This document shows positions 1 through 8,456 of a stretch of DNA of 51,257 bases, piece by piece (the stretch's first letter is position 1; each line of letters begins with the position of its first letter). The notes under the pieces are model-generated. The model saw only the letters and a list, made by a program, of their open reading frames with translations. It searched no databases and had not been told where the DNA came from. The position numbers were made by a program, and so were the translations under genes. The stretch comes from OPU3-GD-OMZ sp001901525 (GTDB lineage: Bacteria; Pseudomonadota; Gammaproteobacteria; Methylococcales; Methylomonadaceae). Location of the stretch: the NCBI GenBank assembly GCA_963981505.1, contig CAXCEI010000006.1:1-51257 (forward strand). Reading direction: 5' to 3'.

Positions 1-493
1 TAATTAAACTCTTTGTTGCTGCCGCAATCATTAAAGATTTATTAGCTAACATCTTTTCGATAAGTTGTGTTTGCTCTGCAACTTGTTCTTCTAGATTCCG
101 TTGTATTGTGATATCGGATGCAATGCCACACAGACCAATGACGTTATTTTCTGAATCGTGTAAGGGTGTTTTCACACAGGAATAAATTCGTTTTTCTAGA
201 GTTTCCTTGATAACATTGGTTTCTTCAAACTCTAGGTGTTCGTTATTGTTAATAACACGGCGATCATTACTATGTAACTTCTCAGCCGTTTCTAAATCAA
301 AGAAGGCTTCATCTGTTTTACCAATGACTTCTTCTAAAGGACAGTTGAACAGTTGGCAAACTTTGCTGTTGGCATAGGTGTAGCGTAATTGTTTATCTTT
401 GGTAAAAACATAAGCATTTACATGGTTTAAAGAGGTGGTTAATTCTTTAATTTGTAAAAAAAGTTGTTCGTTTTCGGTGAGTGGACTTTTCAT
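1..493 (-). CDS. PAS-domain signalling protein, C-terminal part outside the window
   Basis: This open frame starts at an ATG at 493 on the minus strand and runs to the window edge with no stop, giving about 164 visible residues. The visible part is one PAS domain of the PAC-containing type. It begins MKSPLTENEQLFLQIKELTT and ends in a SDIT motif, followed by a glutamine- and glutamate-rich stretch that is probably a coiled-coil linker. It is clearly paralogous to the PAS domain of the kinase gene just upstream on the same strand (614-1714): the two share DRRV, IGLCGI and SDIT/TDIT in the same order. The output domain is unseen. A histidine kinase or a diguanylate cyclase are both possible, and the pairing with the next gene favours a signalling role. 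Confidence 0.8.
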   Translation of the reverse strand, partial: MKSPLTENEQLFLQIKELTTSLNHVNAYVFTKDKQLRYTYANSKVCQLFNCPLEEVIGKTDEAFFDLETAEKLHSNDRRVINNNEHLEFEETNVIKETLEKRIYSCVKTPLHDSENNVIGLCGIASDITIQRNLEEQVAEQTQLIEKMLANKSLMIAAATKSLI

Positions 494-613
494 TAACCCT
501 ATAATTCAAAGATTAAAAATTTGTTACATCATTAACAAGGACGTATTTATTGTAAGCTAAAATAGACAAGGATTAAAGGATTGTGACTAATGGTATCGTC
601 GTTAGTGATAGAT

Positions 614-1714
614 TCAGTTGGCTGAATTAGTTGTTGGTAAGCTAAACCAAAACCGACTTCCTTTATGAATGACACTATCAACACCTATTGTGCCGTTGTG
701 AAGTTCAATAAATTCCTTACAGAGCATTAACCCAAGCCCAGTGCCGTTTTTAGTCGCATTAGCACCGGATAGGGAGTTGTGATTTCTAGGTGTAAAAAGC
801 GTTTCAAGCGTCGATGGCGTCATGCCGATGCCCGAGTCGGTAATGCTAATTAAAACACGGTTAACGGCCCGTTTTGCTTTCAATGTGATTGAGCCATTTT
901 GTGGGGTGAATTTTACTGCATTATGGAGTATGTTTCGGATTATGGTATCAAACATAAAAGAGTCAACATCGATATAAAGTTCTGCCTCTATTTCAAAGTC
1001 GAGCGTAATATTTTTACTTTTAATGGGCGCCTCAAATGCTTTTTTACTGCTTTTAAGATAAGGTTCAATGTTGATTTGGATTTTTTCAGGTTGAAGGTCT
1101 CCTTTCTGACATTGTGCCCAATATAAAAGATTTTCAAGAAGTTTATGGATATTGTTGATAGAGGTATGTATTGCTGACCAAAGATCAGGACTTTTATGGT
1201 TTTTTTTTAAAACGTCAGAATTTAATAATCCTGCGATAAAACCAATAGGTCCTTTTAAATCATGGGCGATGATTGAAAATAATTTATCCTGAGTTTGATT
1301 TGCAATCATGAGTTTTTCTTCTAATACGCGGCGTTCAGTGATATCAGTTGAAATGCCACACAATCCGATAATTTGACCGTGGGCATCGGTTAACGGTTTT
1401 TTAACGGTCCAATAAATTCTTTTTTCACCGGTTTGAATGACAATATTGGTCTCTTCGGATTCAGTATGTTCCCCGTGATCAAGAACACGGCGGTCATTTT
1501 CTTGTAATTCATTGAAGGTGGATAAATCAAAGAATGCTTTATCCGATTGACCAACGATGTCGTTTAAAGAACGATTAAAAAGGTCGCAGACCATTTGGTT
1601 GGCATAGGTATAATGACCTTGTATATCTTTGGTATAGATATAAGCGCCCACAGTGTCTAATGTTGTTGTTAAACACTGTATTTGGAACGTGAGTTCTTCA
1701 TTTGAAAGGGACAT
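614..1714 (-). CDS. Soluble PAS-domain sensor histidine kinase
   Basis: The 366-residue protein has an N-terminal PAS domain (about residues 15-128, ending GISTDITERR), a histidine-phosphotransfer segment with the phosphorylated His at 151 (FSIIAHDLKGPIG), and a C-terminal HATPase domain. The ATPase domain shows an N box (HNAVKFTP), a G1 box (DSGIGM) and a G2 box (GTGLGL). I see no signal peptide or membrane segment, so it should sense a cytoplasmic cue, perhaps redox or a small ligand. No response regulator gene lies beside it, so its partner is probably elsewhere or beyond the left edge. Its PAS domain closely resembles that of the neighbouring partial gene, which suggests local duplication. 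Confidence 0.9.
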   Translation of the reverse strand: MSLSNEELTFQIQCLTTTLDTVGAYIYTKDIQGHYTYANQMVCDLFNRSLNDIVGQSDKAFFDLSTFNELQENDRRVLDHGEHTESEETNIVIQTGEKRIYWTVKKPLTDAHGQIIGLCGISTDITERRVLEEKLMIANQTQDKLFSIIAHDLKGPIGFIAGLLNSDVLKKNHKSPDLWSAIHTSINNIHKLLENLLYWAQCQKGDLQPEKIQINIEPYLKSSKKAFEAPIKSKNITLDFEIEAELYIDVDSFMFDTIIRNILHNAVKFTPQNGSITLKAKRAVNRVLISITDSGIGMTPSTLETLFTPRNHNSLSGANATKNGTGLGLMLCKEFIELHNGTIGVDSVIHKGSRFWFSLPTTNSAN

Positions 1715-1874
1715 GAAAAATCAAGGCTTAGTTTTGAGGTTAATTATTACAAGTTTATAGGGTTTAAATCATGGATGTAAGTCATTACTTGGAAAAGTAT
1801 AAATAATGACCTACGAGTATGGTGGCCCCATATGATGTTACTTAATTTGGTACTAAATGGAGTTTGTCGCAGCA

Positions 1875-2387
1875 ATGCATATTTTTATAAAGTTATTTTT
1901 AACCTCAATGAATATTTGCCGTTTTAAGAGCGGTCCCCAAGCACTGAGCCGTTCACCAGAATTTTTACGGTGCGGGCTATACCTCTATATTGGGGTGAAT
2001 AGTGCATTGATTATGTTATCGATGACTTGGGTTAACGGTCTTTTGCAGGTTTTTGTGCAGTTAGGGTTGTTGGTTGGCTTTACTTGGGGGGTGTTGTTCA
2101 TTTTTGGTAATGTTCAGCGATTTAGTCAAACATTAACAGCTTTGTTAGGCGTCGATAGTATTATTAGTTTTTGTTCGCTCCCGGTTGTGGGGTTGTTAAA
2201 GTCGGGTATGTTGCCGGAGAAAGGGTTTTTATTATTTTTAGTTATTATGCTTTGGCATTGGGCGGTTATGGGGCATATTTTTCGTCATGCGTTATCGCGA
2301 TCATTAGCCTCAGGGTTGGGGTTATCGTTTTTATTTTTCTATGGCTCGTATTATGTGATTTTTCTTCTTCCGCGGACAATAATCTAG
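1875..2387 (+). CDS. Conserved hypothetical integral membrane protein
   Basis: I do not recognise a function. The protein of about 170 residues has four to five hydrophobic stretches and a short N-terminal region containing FKSGPQALSRSPEFL, a phrase I associate with a small conserved family of gammaproteobacterial membrane proteins. An in-frame ATG lies 18 bases earlier at 1857. I prefer 1875 because it begins MHIFIKLF, has GGAG at 1859-1862 upstream, and gives the normal spacing to the GPQ motif. The C-terminus ends in hydrophobic residues with no soluble tail. It stands alone between a kinase gene on the other strand and the TM2-domain gene. Confidence 0.6.
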   Translation: MHIFIKLFLTSMNICRFKSGPQALSRSPEFLRCGLYLYIGVNSALIMLSMTWVNGLLQVFVQLGLLVGFTWGVLFIFGNVQRFSQTLTALLGVDSIISFCSLPVVGLLKSGMLPEKGFLLFLVIMLWHWAVMGHIFRHALSRSLASGLGLSFLFFYGSYYVIFLLPRTII

Positions 2388-2589
2388 CCGTTATTGTTAA
2401 TTTAGTGGTTAGTGCGTTGCTATACCTTTCTGACATCGTTATAGTTAAGCCTGATTAAAATACGCCACGGAAAAGTGACGTGAAGCAATCTGTTTGAAAG
2501 GCCCATATCTTAGTTAGATTGTGATTAAAGGCATTTCAGTGAGTGTAATAAATTAATATTATTTAAGTATAAGGTTGGTGGAAAAGCAT

Positions 2590-3204
2590 ATGGCAATTGA
2601 TGATAAAGAAGATAAGGGCGGTAATGGGTCGCAGGACAAAAGTATTGTCCAAGATCAAGAGATAACGCCGGGGCAAGAGGCGGCAGAGCAAAGTGCGGAA
2701 TCTGAGCACAGTGTAGGGTCTGAAGAAAGTACACCACCGAAGGAGAAAGCACCTGAAATTAATCGCTATCAAGGGCATGTAGCCGGCTACGATAAAAAGA
2801 ACAAGACAGGCATTCTCTCAACAGAAAAGAATAATAAAAGTTATTATTTTGAAGAGGGTCAGTGGCTTGAAGATAACCTGCCGTATAGTGGTTGTCAGGT
2901 TGCCTTTGAAGCCGAAGAGTTGCATAAAAAATACGGCAAAGTTATTAAGATGGAGTTGATTGGCGACTATACCGGTCCACAAGGAGAGCCGGTTAAATCG
3001 CGGCGTCTTGCAGTTTTCTTATCTATACTTCTCGGTGGAGCGGGCGCAGGACGTTTCTATTTAGGGTATTGGAAATTGGGTATTGCGCAAATAGCAGCAA
3101 CCGTTGGGACGCTTGGTTTTGCAGTGGTATGGGGCGTTCTGGAAGGAATCTTACTGCTGATGCATCGAATTGACAGAGATGCACAAAATAGACCGTTAAA
3201 GTAA
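2590..3204 (+). CDS. TM2-domain membrane protein with an OB-fold-like N-terminal region
   Basis: The ATG at 2590 follows a GGTGG ribosome-binding sequence; upstream GTG and TTG codons are in frame but less likely starts. The first 50 or so residues are acidic and low in complexity. A middle segment (GHVAGYDKKNKTGIL, then YYF) has the spacing of a cold-shock-like OB fold, an assignment made by eye only. The C-terminus is a TM2 domain: SRRLAVFLSILLGGAGAGRFYLG, shown here as a motif around residues 137-160, then a second hydrophobic helix ending near HRIDRD. TM2 proteins are small membrane proteins of mostly unknown function. A GC-rich hairpin follows the gene. Confidence 0.75.
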   Translation: MAIDDKEDKGGNGSQDKSIVQDQEITPGQEAAEQSAESEHSVGSEESTPPKEKAPEINRYQGHVAGYDKKNKTGILSTEKNNKSYYFEEGQWLEDNLPYSGCQVAFEAEELHKKYGKVIKMELIGDYTGPQGEPVKSRRLAVFLSILLGGAGAGRFYLGYWKLGIAQIAATVGTLGFAVVWGVLEGILLLMHRIDRDAQNRPLK

Positions 3205-3220
3205 TAAATGATATAAACAG

Positions 3221-3260
3221 GCCCGCTTGATAACGTTGGTTTTTTGGCGGGCTTCTTGTT
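3221..3260. terminator. Hairpin between convergent genes, possible bidirectional terminator
   Basis: GCCCGC (3221-3226) pairs with GCGGGC (3247-3252) across a 20-base loop, followed by TTCTTGTTT. It lies between the stop of the TM2 gene and the stop of the convergent CBS-domain gene. The loop is long for a textbook terminator, so confidence is moderate. Confidence 0.5.
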
Positions 3261-3667
3261 TAACTATAGATTTTATACAAACCATCTAGGACCAGAGTAT
3301 TAGGGCTGATCATACCAATTATCTTATCGTTTTCAATGACCGGCGCGCGAACGAGATTGTAATTGGCAAACAATCGGGCACAGAGCCGGATATCCATTTC
3401 AGGACGAACACAGATCACCGGTGTTTCCATAATTTCATAGACATTAACGCGGTTAGGGGCTCTGTTTTTAGCCATCACTTGCCGGGCAATATCGCTGGAT
3501 GTAATCAGTCCAAACTCATCAAGGTCATGGCGCCGGTTTACAATAATCGTTGATGTTTTTGATGATTTCATCAGCACCAGTGCCTCACTCACCGTAGCGT
3601 TGCCATCAATGGTGCTAAAAGTTGTTCTCATGACGTCTCTGACGGTTATGCTTTCTGAATGGCTCAT
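3260..3667 (-). CDS. Stand-alone tandem CBS-domain protein
   Basis: The 135-residue protein consists almost entirely of two CBS motifs. The first runs from TVRDVM to GLITSSDIARQV, the second from NVYEIMETPVICV to IIGMISPNTLV. CBS pairs bind adenine nucleotides such as AMP, ATP or SAM and act as energy sensors. There is no catalytic or membrane domain. The start ATG overlaps the stop of the PII-like gene by four bases (ATGA), so the two are translationally coupled. It is the last gene of an operon encoding two DUF1538 membrane proteins and a PII-like protein, which suggests it regulates that membrane unit. The regulatory link is inference. Confidence 0.85.
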   Translation of the reverse strand: MSHSESITVRDVMRTTFSTIDGNATVSEALVLMKSSKTSTIIVNRRHDLDEFGLITSSDIARQVMAKNRAPNRVNVYEIMETPVICVRPEMDIRLCARLFANYNLVRAPVIENDKIIGMISPNTLVLDGLYKIYS

Positions 3668-4014
3668 ATTTCGTCCTCAAGTTCGTGGGTTAGTTCGTTG
3701 ACTTGATGCATAACGCCAATGGCATCATCGACATCAATTTTAAAAGCGATACCGGTCCCGGGTTTACTGTCAAATTCGCCCGCACTGGCTATTTTCTCCA
3801 GAATATGACGACTTATATGTTCTTCGACTAAAAACAGTAAAACATTGCGTTGCGTTTCAAGGGTTAATCCTAAGAAGGTTTTAGGTTGGTCGATTCCCTC
3901 GCCGCGGGCATTGTTAATAACGGTCACGCCTTTGGCACCATGACGACGCGCCGTATCGAGTACGGTCTCTGTTTTGTCATCTTCGACAAAGGCAATAATT
4001 AATTTGAAGTGCAT
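3664..4014 (-). CDS. PII-like (GlnB-fold) signalling protein
   Basis: The 116-residue protein has the length and pattern of the PII superfamily. It has an N-terminal strand MHFKLIIAFVEDD, a variable loop around residues 35-50, and a C-terminal signature resembling the PII signature 2 region (KPGTGIAFKIDVDDAIG). The T-loop does not match canonical GlnB/GlnK: the uridylylated Tyr context is absent, so this is a divergent PII-like protein and not the nitrogen regulator itself. GAGG lies about seven bases before the ATG. It sits 15 bases after the second DUF1538 gene and overlaps the CBS gene. PII family members usually bind a neighbouring membrane transporter and report adenylate status, which fits this context. 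Confidence 0.8.
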   Translation of the reverse strand: MHFKLIIAFVEDDKTETVLDTARRHGAKGVTVINNARGEGIDQPKTFLGLTLETQRNVLLFLVEEHISRHILEKIASAGEFDSKPGTGIAFKIDVDDAIGVMHQVNELTHELEDEI

Positions 4015-4029
4015 GATATAACCTCGATA

Positions 4030-4803
4030 TTAACAGGAAGATTTACGACGGTTCAGCCAGTGGGAAATTTGGGCATAAGCTAGGACCGTCATGATAGGAA
4101 ATAAACTGGCGAATGCGATGAGGCCAAAACCATCGAGTAAGGGGCTTCGTCCGGGGATAGAAGAGGCCAGTCCCAGTCCCAGTGCAGTGACTAAGGGAAC
4201 AGTGACCGATGAAGTGGTAACGCCGCCCGAGTCGTAAGCCAGACCAATAAGTAACTTAGGTGCAAAAAAGGTTTGAATAATGACGGTACCATAGCCGACT
4301 AAAATGTAGAGATATAATTCGGTACCGGTAATGATTCGATAGCTACCGAGTGTAATTCCAAAAGCAACGCCGAGTGCAACAGCTAAGCGCAGACCTAATG
4401 CATGGATAGTGCCGCCAGAAATGGCCTCGGCCTTAATGGCGACAGCCATTAAGGACGGTTCAGCTAAGGTCGTGGCGAAACCAATGCTGGCGGCAAATAA
4501 ATAGACCCAGCCATAAGCATACCAGGGTGTTTCGGAAGGGGAGGCGTTGGGGGCGATAAAGTCAGAGTGGGTCAGTTGTTGAGCCATGAGTTCACCCAGT
4601 GGAAAAAGTGCGCGTTCAAGACCTTCTAAAAAACAGGTGATTCCGACTAGAACGAAAACAAAACCAATCATTGTTTTTTTAAAATGTGGTATGGGCTTTC
4701 GGATAATAACAAGCTGAAAAACTAAGATGATCAGTAAAATAGGGAGAATGTCCCAGGCAGTTGCGAATAGGGTCTGGGTAAAATGATCGAGCCATTCGAT
4801 CAC
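4030..4803 (-). CDS. DUF1538 integral membrane protein, second of a pair
   Basis: The 257-residue multi-spanning protein starts at a GTG at 4803 that overlaps the stop of the preceding gene (GTGA). It belongs to the DUF1538 family of predicted permeases, which I recognise from the conserved motifs GLERALFPLGE, LAEPSLMA, DSGGVTTSSVTVPLVTALG and DGFGLIAFASL. It is homologous to its upstream neighbour over the whole length, so the pair arose by duplication and probably forms a heterodimer or pseudo-dimer. Some organisms carry both halves in one chain. The substrate is unknown. The conserved Gly/Thr/Ser-rich GGVTTS motif probably lines the transport path, which is inference. Confidence 0.85.
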   Translation of the reverse strand: MIEWLDHFTQTLFATAWDILPILLIILVFQLVIIRKPIPHFKKTMIGFVFVLVGITCFLEGLERALFPLGELMAQQLTHSDFIAPNASPSETPWYAYGWVYLFAASIGFATTLAEPSLMAVAIKAEAISGGTIHALGLRLAVALGVAFGITLGSYRIITGTELYLYILVGYGTVIIQTFFAPKLLIGLAYDSGGVTTSSVTVPLVTALGLGLASSIPGRSPLLDGFGLIAFASLFPIMTVLAYAQISHWLNRRKSSC

Positions 4804-5534
4804 AATAGCATCCCGTAAATCATGACAAATATTATGGGCGTGAGCGAGGCAAAAGCGATTAATCCAAAACCATCGGTCACAGGGTTTCTGCCTTTAATAG
4901 CTTTGGCAAGTCCAATGCCCAGAGCGGTCACTAAGGGTACGGTAATGGTTGAAGTCGTAACGCCGCCGGTATCGTATGCAATGCCGATGATATGCTTAGG
5001 TGCAAACGGTGTGATTACGATAATAGCCAAATAGCCGTAAATAATTAGGTGCTGTAATTTCCAACCATAGATGATTCTTAATACCCCCAGTAGTATGGCA
5101 AGACCAACCGATAATGCAACAGTAATACGAAGACCGAGAGCATACTGTAAAACGGTTGTGGTCGAGTTTTCAAGGAGTCCTTCGTTTTGGGCAATTTTGG
5201 CGGCTTCAGTGGCAATCGCAATTAAGGCCGGTTCTGCAATAGTAGTGCTAAAGCCTAAGCAAAAAGAAAAACAAAGCAGCCAGAATAGACTGCCTTTTTG
5301 AGCAAAGGCTTGCGCCATTGATTCACCAATAGGAAATAAACTTTGCTCTAATCCTTGAATGAATAACGTTAAGCCGAGCACGATAAAAAGAGTGCCGGTA
5401 ATGAGATTGACGACATCGGGAATAGGTTGTTTTATGACCAGAAACTGAAAAATAAGGATTACAGTAAGCATGGGGATCAGATCCGCAAAGCTACGAAATA
5501 TCTGGGTGATAAAACGGTTTCTGAATACAGCCAT
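4800..5534 (-). CDS. DUF1538 integral membrane protein, first of a pair
   Basis: This 244-residue paralogue of the next gene carries the same motif set: GLEQSLFPIGE, IAEPALIAIA, DTGGVTTSTITVPLVTALG and DGFGLIAFASL. About seven hydrophobic segments are visible. It is the first gene of the four-gene operon, and its stop overlaps the GTG start of the second DUF1538 gene. Upstream lies the 345-base gap before clpB, which must hold its promoter. I do not know the substrate. The dedicated PII-like and CBS partners suggest a carrier gated by nucleotide levels. Confidence 0.85.
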   Translation of the reverse strand: MAVFRNRFITQIFRSFADLIPMLTVILIFQFLVIKQPIPDVVNLITGTLFIVLGLTLFIQGLEQSLFPIGESMAQAFAQKGSLFWLLCFSFCLGFSTTIAEPALIAIATEAAKIAQNEGLLENSTTTVLQYALGLRITVALSVGLAILLGVLRIIYGWKLQHLIIYGYLAIIVITPFAPKHIIGIAYDTGGVTTSTITVPLVTALGIGLAKAIKGRNPVTDGFGLIAFASLTPIIFVMIYGMLL

Positions 5535-5879
5535 TAGTTGTAAGAGCCAAGAAATTATATACAGCGTTAGGTGAAATCATCCTACCACAGAACAAAAAAA
5601 TAGACCGAGTATTAAAAAAATAAGGTGTAACATAAATGTAACTTATGGGTCATTAAAATGAATATGTTAAAGCTTAACCTAGCGTCTGGTTCTTAATCTA
5701 TTATGTGAGGGAGTTTTGAGATAATGTCGACGCCAAGCGTTAGCATACGTGGCCGCATTGGCTGTATAAAAAATAGAAATTTAATATGTTTAGAGGGTTA
5801 GTTTTTCTGGTTGTAAATTGAAAACTGTATTATTAGCCCCAATATCTAACCATGAGATAGGATTTTAATAGGGCATGTT
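5535..5879. other. Intergenic region between divergent DUF1538 operon and clpB
   Basis: This 345-base AT-rich gap is the longest in the window. Its right end carries the sigma-32-like clpB promoter. The rest has no open frame of note, and I could not identify a convincing promoter for the leftward DUF1538 operon. Several short A or T runs occur near 5590-5625 and 5765-5785. Confidence 0.6.
5817..5845 (+). promoter_or_regulatory. Sigma-32 (heat-shock) promoter of clpB
   Basis: ATTGAAA at 5817-5823 is followed after 13 bases by CCCCAATAT at 5837-5845. The enterobacterial RpoH consensus is CTTGAAA, 13-14 bases, CCCCATNT. The start codon of clpB lies 35 bases downstream, and clpB is a classic RpoH target. 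Confidence 0.75.
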
Positions 5880-8456
5880 ATGCAATTAGATAAATTAACA
5901 AGCAAATTTCAAGAGGCGTTGGCGGATGCGCAGGGGCTGGCTATGGCGGGAGAAAACCCGGCTATCGAGGCGGTCCATGTGTTGGAAGCGTTGTTAAATC
6001 AGACGGGTGGGAGTCTCTTGCTGTTATTTAAAAAAGTGCAAGGAGATTTTGATTTACTGCGTTCATTAATAACATCTGAATTACAAAAACTACCGACGGT
6101 AACCGGTTCCAATAGTGTTGTCTCAGTTTCCCATACGTTGAGGCAGGTACTGAATAGTGCTGATGAATTAGCACACCAGTATCAGGACAAATATATTTCC
6201 AGTGAGATCTTTTTGTTAGCGCTTTATGACGATAAAAACGTGTTACGGTCCATTTTAGAAAAATCTGATTTTCCACGGTTGGCGCTAGAAGGTGCGATTC
6301 GGGAAATTCGTAATGGCCAAGTTGTGACCGATCAAAATGCTGAAAATCAGCGTCATGCCTTACAAAAATATACCTCAGATCTGACTGAGTTGGCTGAACA
6401 GGGGAAGCTGGATCCTGTTATTGGGCGAGATGATGAAATACGCCGAACGATACAAGTTTTGCAACGTAGAACAAAAAATAATCCGGTTTTGATCGGTGCG
6501 CCGGGTGTTGGGAAAACAGCTATTGTTGAGGGTTTAGCGCAACGCATTATAAACGGGGAAGTGCCAGAAGGGTTGAAGGGTCGGCGTGTTTTATCGCTCG
6601 ATATTGCCGCTTTAGTTGCCGGCGCGAAGTTTCGCGGTGAATTTGAAGAACGTTTAAAAGCAGTTCTGAAAGATGTTTCTAAACAAGAAGGAAATATCAT
6701 TATTTTTATTGATGAGTTACATACCATGGTGGGGGCAGGGAAAGCAGAAGGGGCTATGGATGCGGGGAATATGCTTAAGCCAGCGTTGGCCAGAGGAGAG
6801 TTGCATTGTGTAGGTGCGACAACCTTAGATGAGTATAAGCAGCATATTGAAAAGGATTCAGCATTGGAGCGCCGATTCCAAAAGGTGTTGATTGAAGAGC
6901 CTTTAGTTGAAGATACCATTGCAATTTTACGTGGTCTAAAAGAGCGTTATGAGGTGCATCACAGCGTGACGATTACGGATCCTGCCATTGTTGCGGCCGC
7001 CACATTATCTCATCGTTATATAACTGGTCGTCAATTGCCTGATAAGGCCATTGATTTAATCGATGAAGCAGCGAGTCAAATACGATTGGAAATGGATTCT
7101 AAACCTGAGTCAATGGATAAACTGGAGCGTCGCCTTATTCAGTTTAAAATTGAAAAAGAAGCGTTAGCAAAAGAATCTGATGAGGCTTCTCATAAGCGTT
7201 TAGCGACTCTGGATGAGCAGGTTTATGATTTAGAAAAGCAGTTTTCTGATTTGGAAAAAATTTGGAAAGCTGAAAAAGTATCTTTGCAGGGCTCAGCTAC
7301 GATTAAGGAAAAATTAGAGAAAGCCCGGTTAGAATTAGAAGTCGCTAATCGTAGTCATGACTTTGCCCGTATGTCAGAGTTGCAGTACGGTAGTATTCCG
7401 CAATTGGAAAAAGAGCTCAATTATTTTGATAATGCCGAAAAACAGCCGCTCACCTTATTAAGAAATAAGGTAACCGAATTGGAAATTGCTGACGTAGTTG
7501 CTAAATGGACGGGGATCCCTGTTGCTAAGATGATTGAAGGCGAACGTGAAAAATTACTTCGGATGGAGCAAGCATTAGCAGAGCGTGTTATTGGCCAACG
7601 AGAAGCATTAACGGCAGTCAGTCATGCGATAAGACGATCACGATCAGGTCTCTCAGAACCTAATCGTCCTAATGGATCTTTTCTTTTTTTAGGGCCTACT
7701 GGTGTGGGTAAAACAGAGTTATGCAAGGCCTTAGCCGCGTTTTTGTTTGATACTGAAGAGGCGATTGTTCGTGTTGATATGTCTGAATTTATGGAGAAAC
7801 ACAGTGTTGCCCGTTTGATTGGTGCCCCACCGGGCTATGTCGGTTATGAGGACGGTGGTTATTTGACGGAAGTGGTTAGAAGAAAACCTTACGCTGTGAT
7901 TCTGCTGGATGAAATTGAAAAAGCCCATGTGGATGTTTTTAATGTGTTACTTCAGGTTTTAGATGAGGGGCGTTTAACTGATGGGCAAGGGCAAACAGTT
8001 GATTTTCGTAATACGGTAATTGTTTTAACGTCTAATTTAGGATCAACGCTGATTCAGGAATACACCGATGATGAAAATTATTCCGAAATGAAAAAAGCAG
8101 TAATGGCTGTGGTTGCTGAAAATTTCCGTCCTGAATTTATTAATCGCATTGATGAGACGATTGTTTTTCATTCCTTAGGAAAAGAGCAAATAAGAGCGGT
8201 TACAGCAATACAAGTAAATCTCTTAATTGCTCGATTAGCAGCAATGGGTATTGAATTAGTTGTGTCGGAGCGAGTATTAGACCATTTGGCAACCTCAGGG
8301 TTTGATCCTGTCTATGGTGTCAGGCCATTAAAGAGAACCATTCAAAATCAACTTGAAAATAGCTTAGCAGAGCAATTGTTAGCAGGTGTGTTTGCTGCCG
8401 GAGATGTGATCAATTGTGACTTTATAGACGGTCAATATTCGTTGATTAAGCATTAA
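5880..8456 (+). CDS. clpB: ATP-dependent disaggregase ClpB
   Basis: The 858-residue protein is full length for ClpB (E. coli 857). An N-terminal Clp repeat domain (1-145) is followed by the first AAA+ module, with Walker A GAPGVGKT at 206-213 and Walker B IIIFIDEL at 273-280. Next come a coiled-coil middle domain (about 400-525), the second module with Walker A GPTGVGKT at 605-612, and a C-terminal D2-small domain. With DnaK it extracts and refolds aggregated protein after heat stress. The middle domain separates ClpB from ClpA and ClpC. The start MQLDKLTSKFQ matches family N-termini. The heat-shock promoter upstream fits its role. Confidence 0.98.
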   Translation: MQLDKLTSKFQEALADAQGLAMAGENPAIEAVHVLEALLNQTGGSLLLLFKKVQGDFDLLRSLITSELQKLPTVTGSNSVVSVSHTLRQVLNSADELAHQYQDKYISSEIFLLALYDDKNVLRSILEKSDFPRLALEGAIREIRNGQVVTDQNAENQRHALQKYTSDLTELAEQGKLDPVIGRDDEIRRTIQVLQRRTKNNPVLIGAPGVGKTAIVEGLAQRIINGEVPEGLKGRRVLSLDIAALVAGAKFRGEFEERLKAVLKDVSKQEGNIIIFIDELHTMVGAGKAEGAMDAGNMLKPALARGELHCVGATTLDEYKQHIEKDSALERRFQKVLIEEPLVEDTIAILRGLKERYEVHHSVTITDPAIVAAATLSHRYITGRQLPDKAIDLIDEAASQIRLEMDSKPESMDKLERRLIQFKIEKEALAKESDEASHKRLATLDEQVYDLEKQFSDLEKIWKAEKVSLQGSATIKEKLEKARLELEVANRSHDFARMSELQYGSIPQLEKELNYFDNAEKQPLTLLRNKVTELEIADVVAKWTGIPVAKMIEGEREKLLRMEQALAERVIGQREALTAVSHAIRRSRSGLSEPNRPNGSFLFLGPTGVGKTELCKALAAFLFDTEEAIVRVDMSEFMEKHSVARLIGAPPGYVGYEDGGYLTEVVRRKPYAVILLDEIEKAHVDVFNVLLQVLDEGRLTDGQGQTVDFRNTVIVLTSNLGSTLIQEYTDDENYSEMKKAVMAVVAENFRPEFINRIDETIVFHSLGKEQIRAVTAIQVNLLIARLAAMGIELVVSERVLDHLATSGFDPVYGVRPLKRTIQNQLENSLAEQLLAGVFAAGDVINCDFIDGQYSLIKH

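Noticed and set aside
2171..2458. Open frame of 95 codons overlapping the small membrane protein gene
   Set aside because: It lies out of frame over the conserved-looking gene and has no ribosome-binding site; hydrophobicity is a by-product of T-rich sequence.
6353..6919. Long antisense frame in clpB (188 codons)
   Set aside because: It mirrors the conserved AAA+ region and is a by-product of its codon pattern; clpB is certain.
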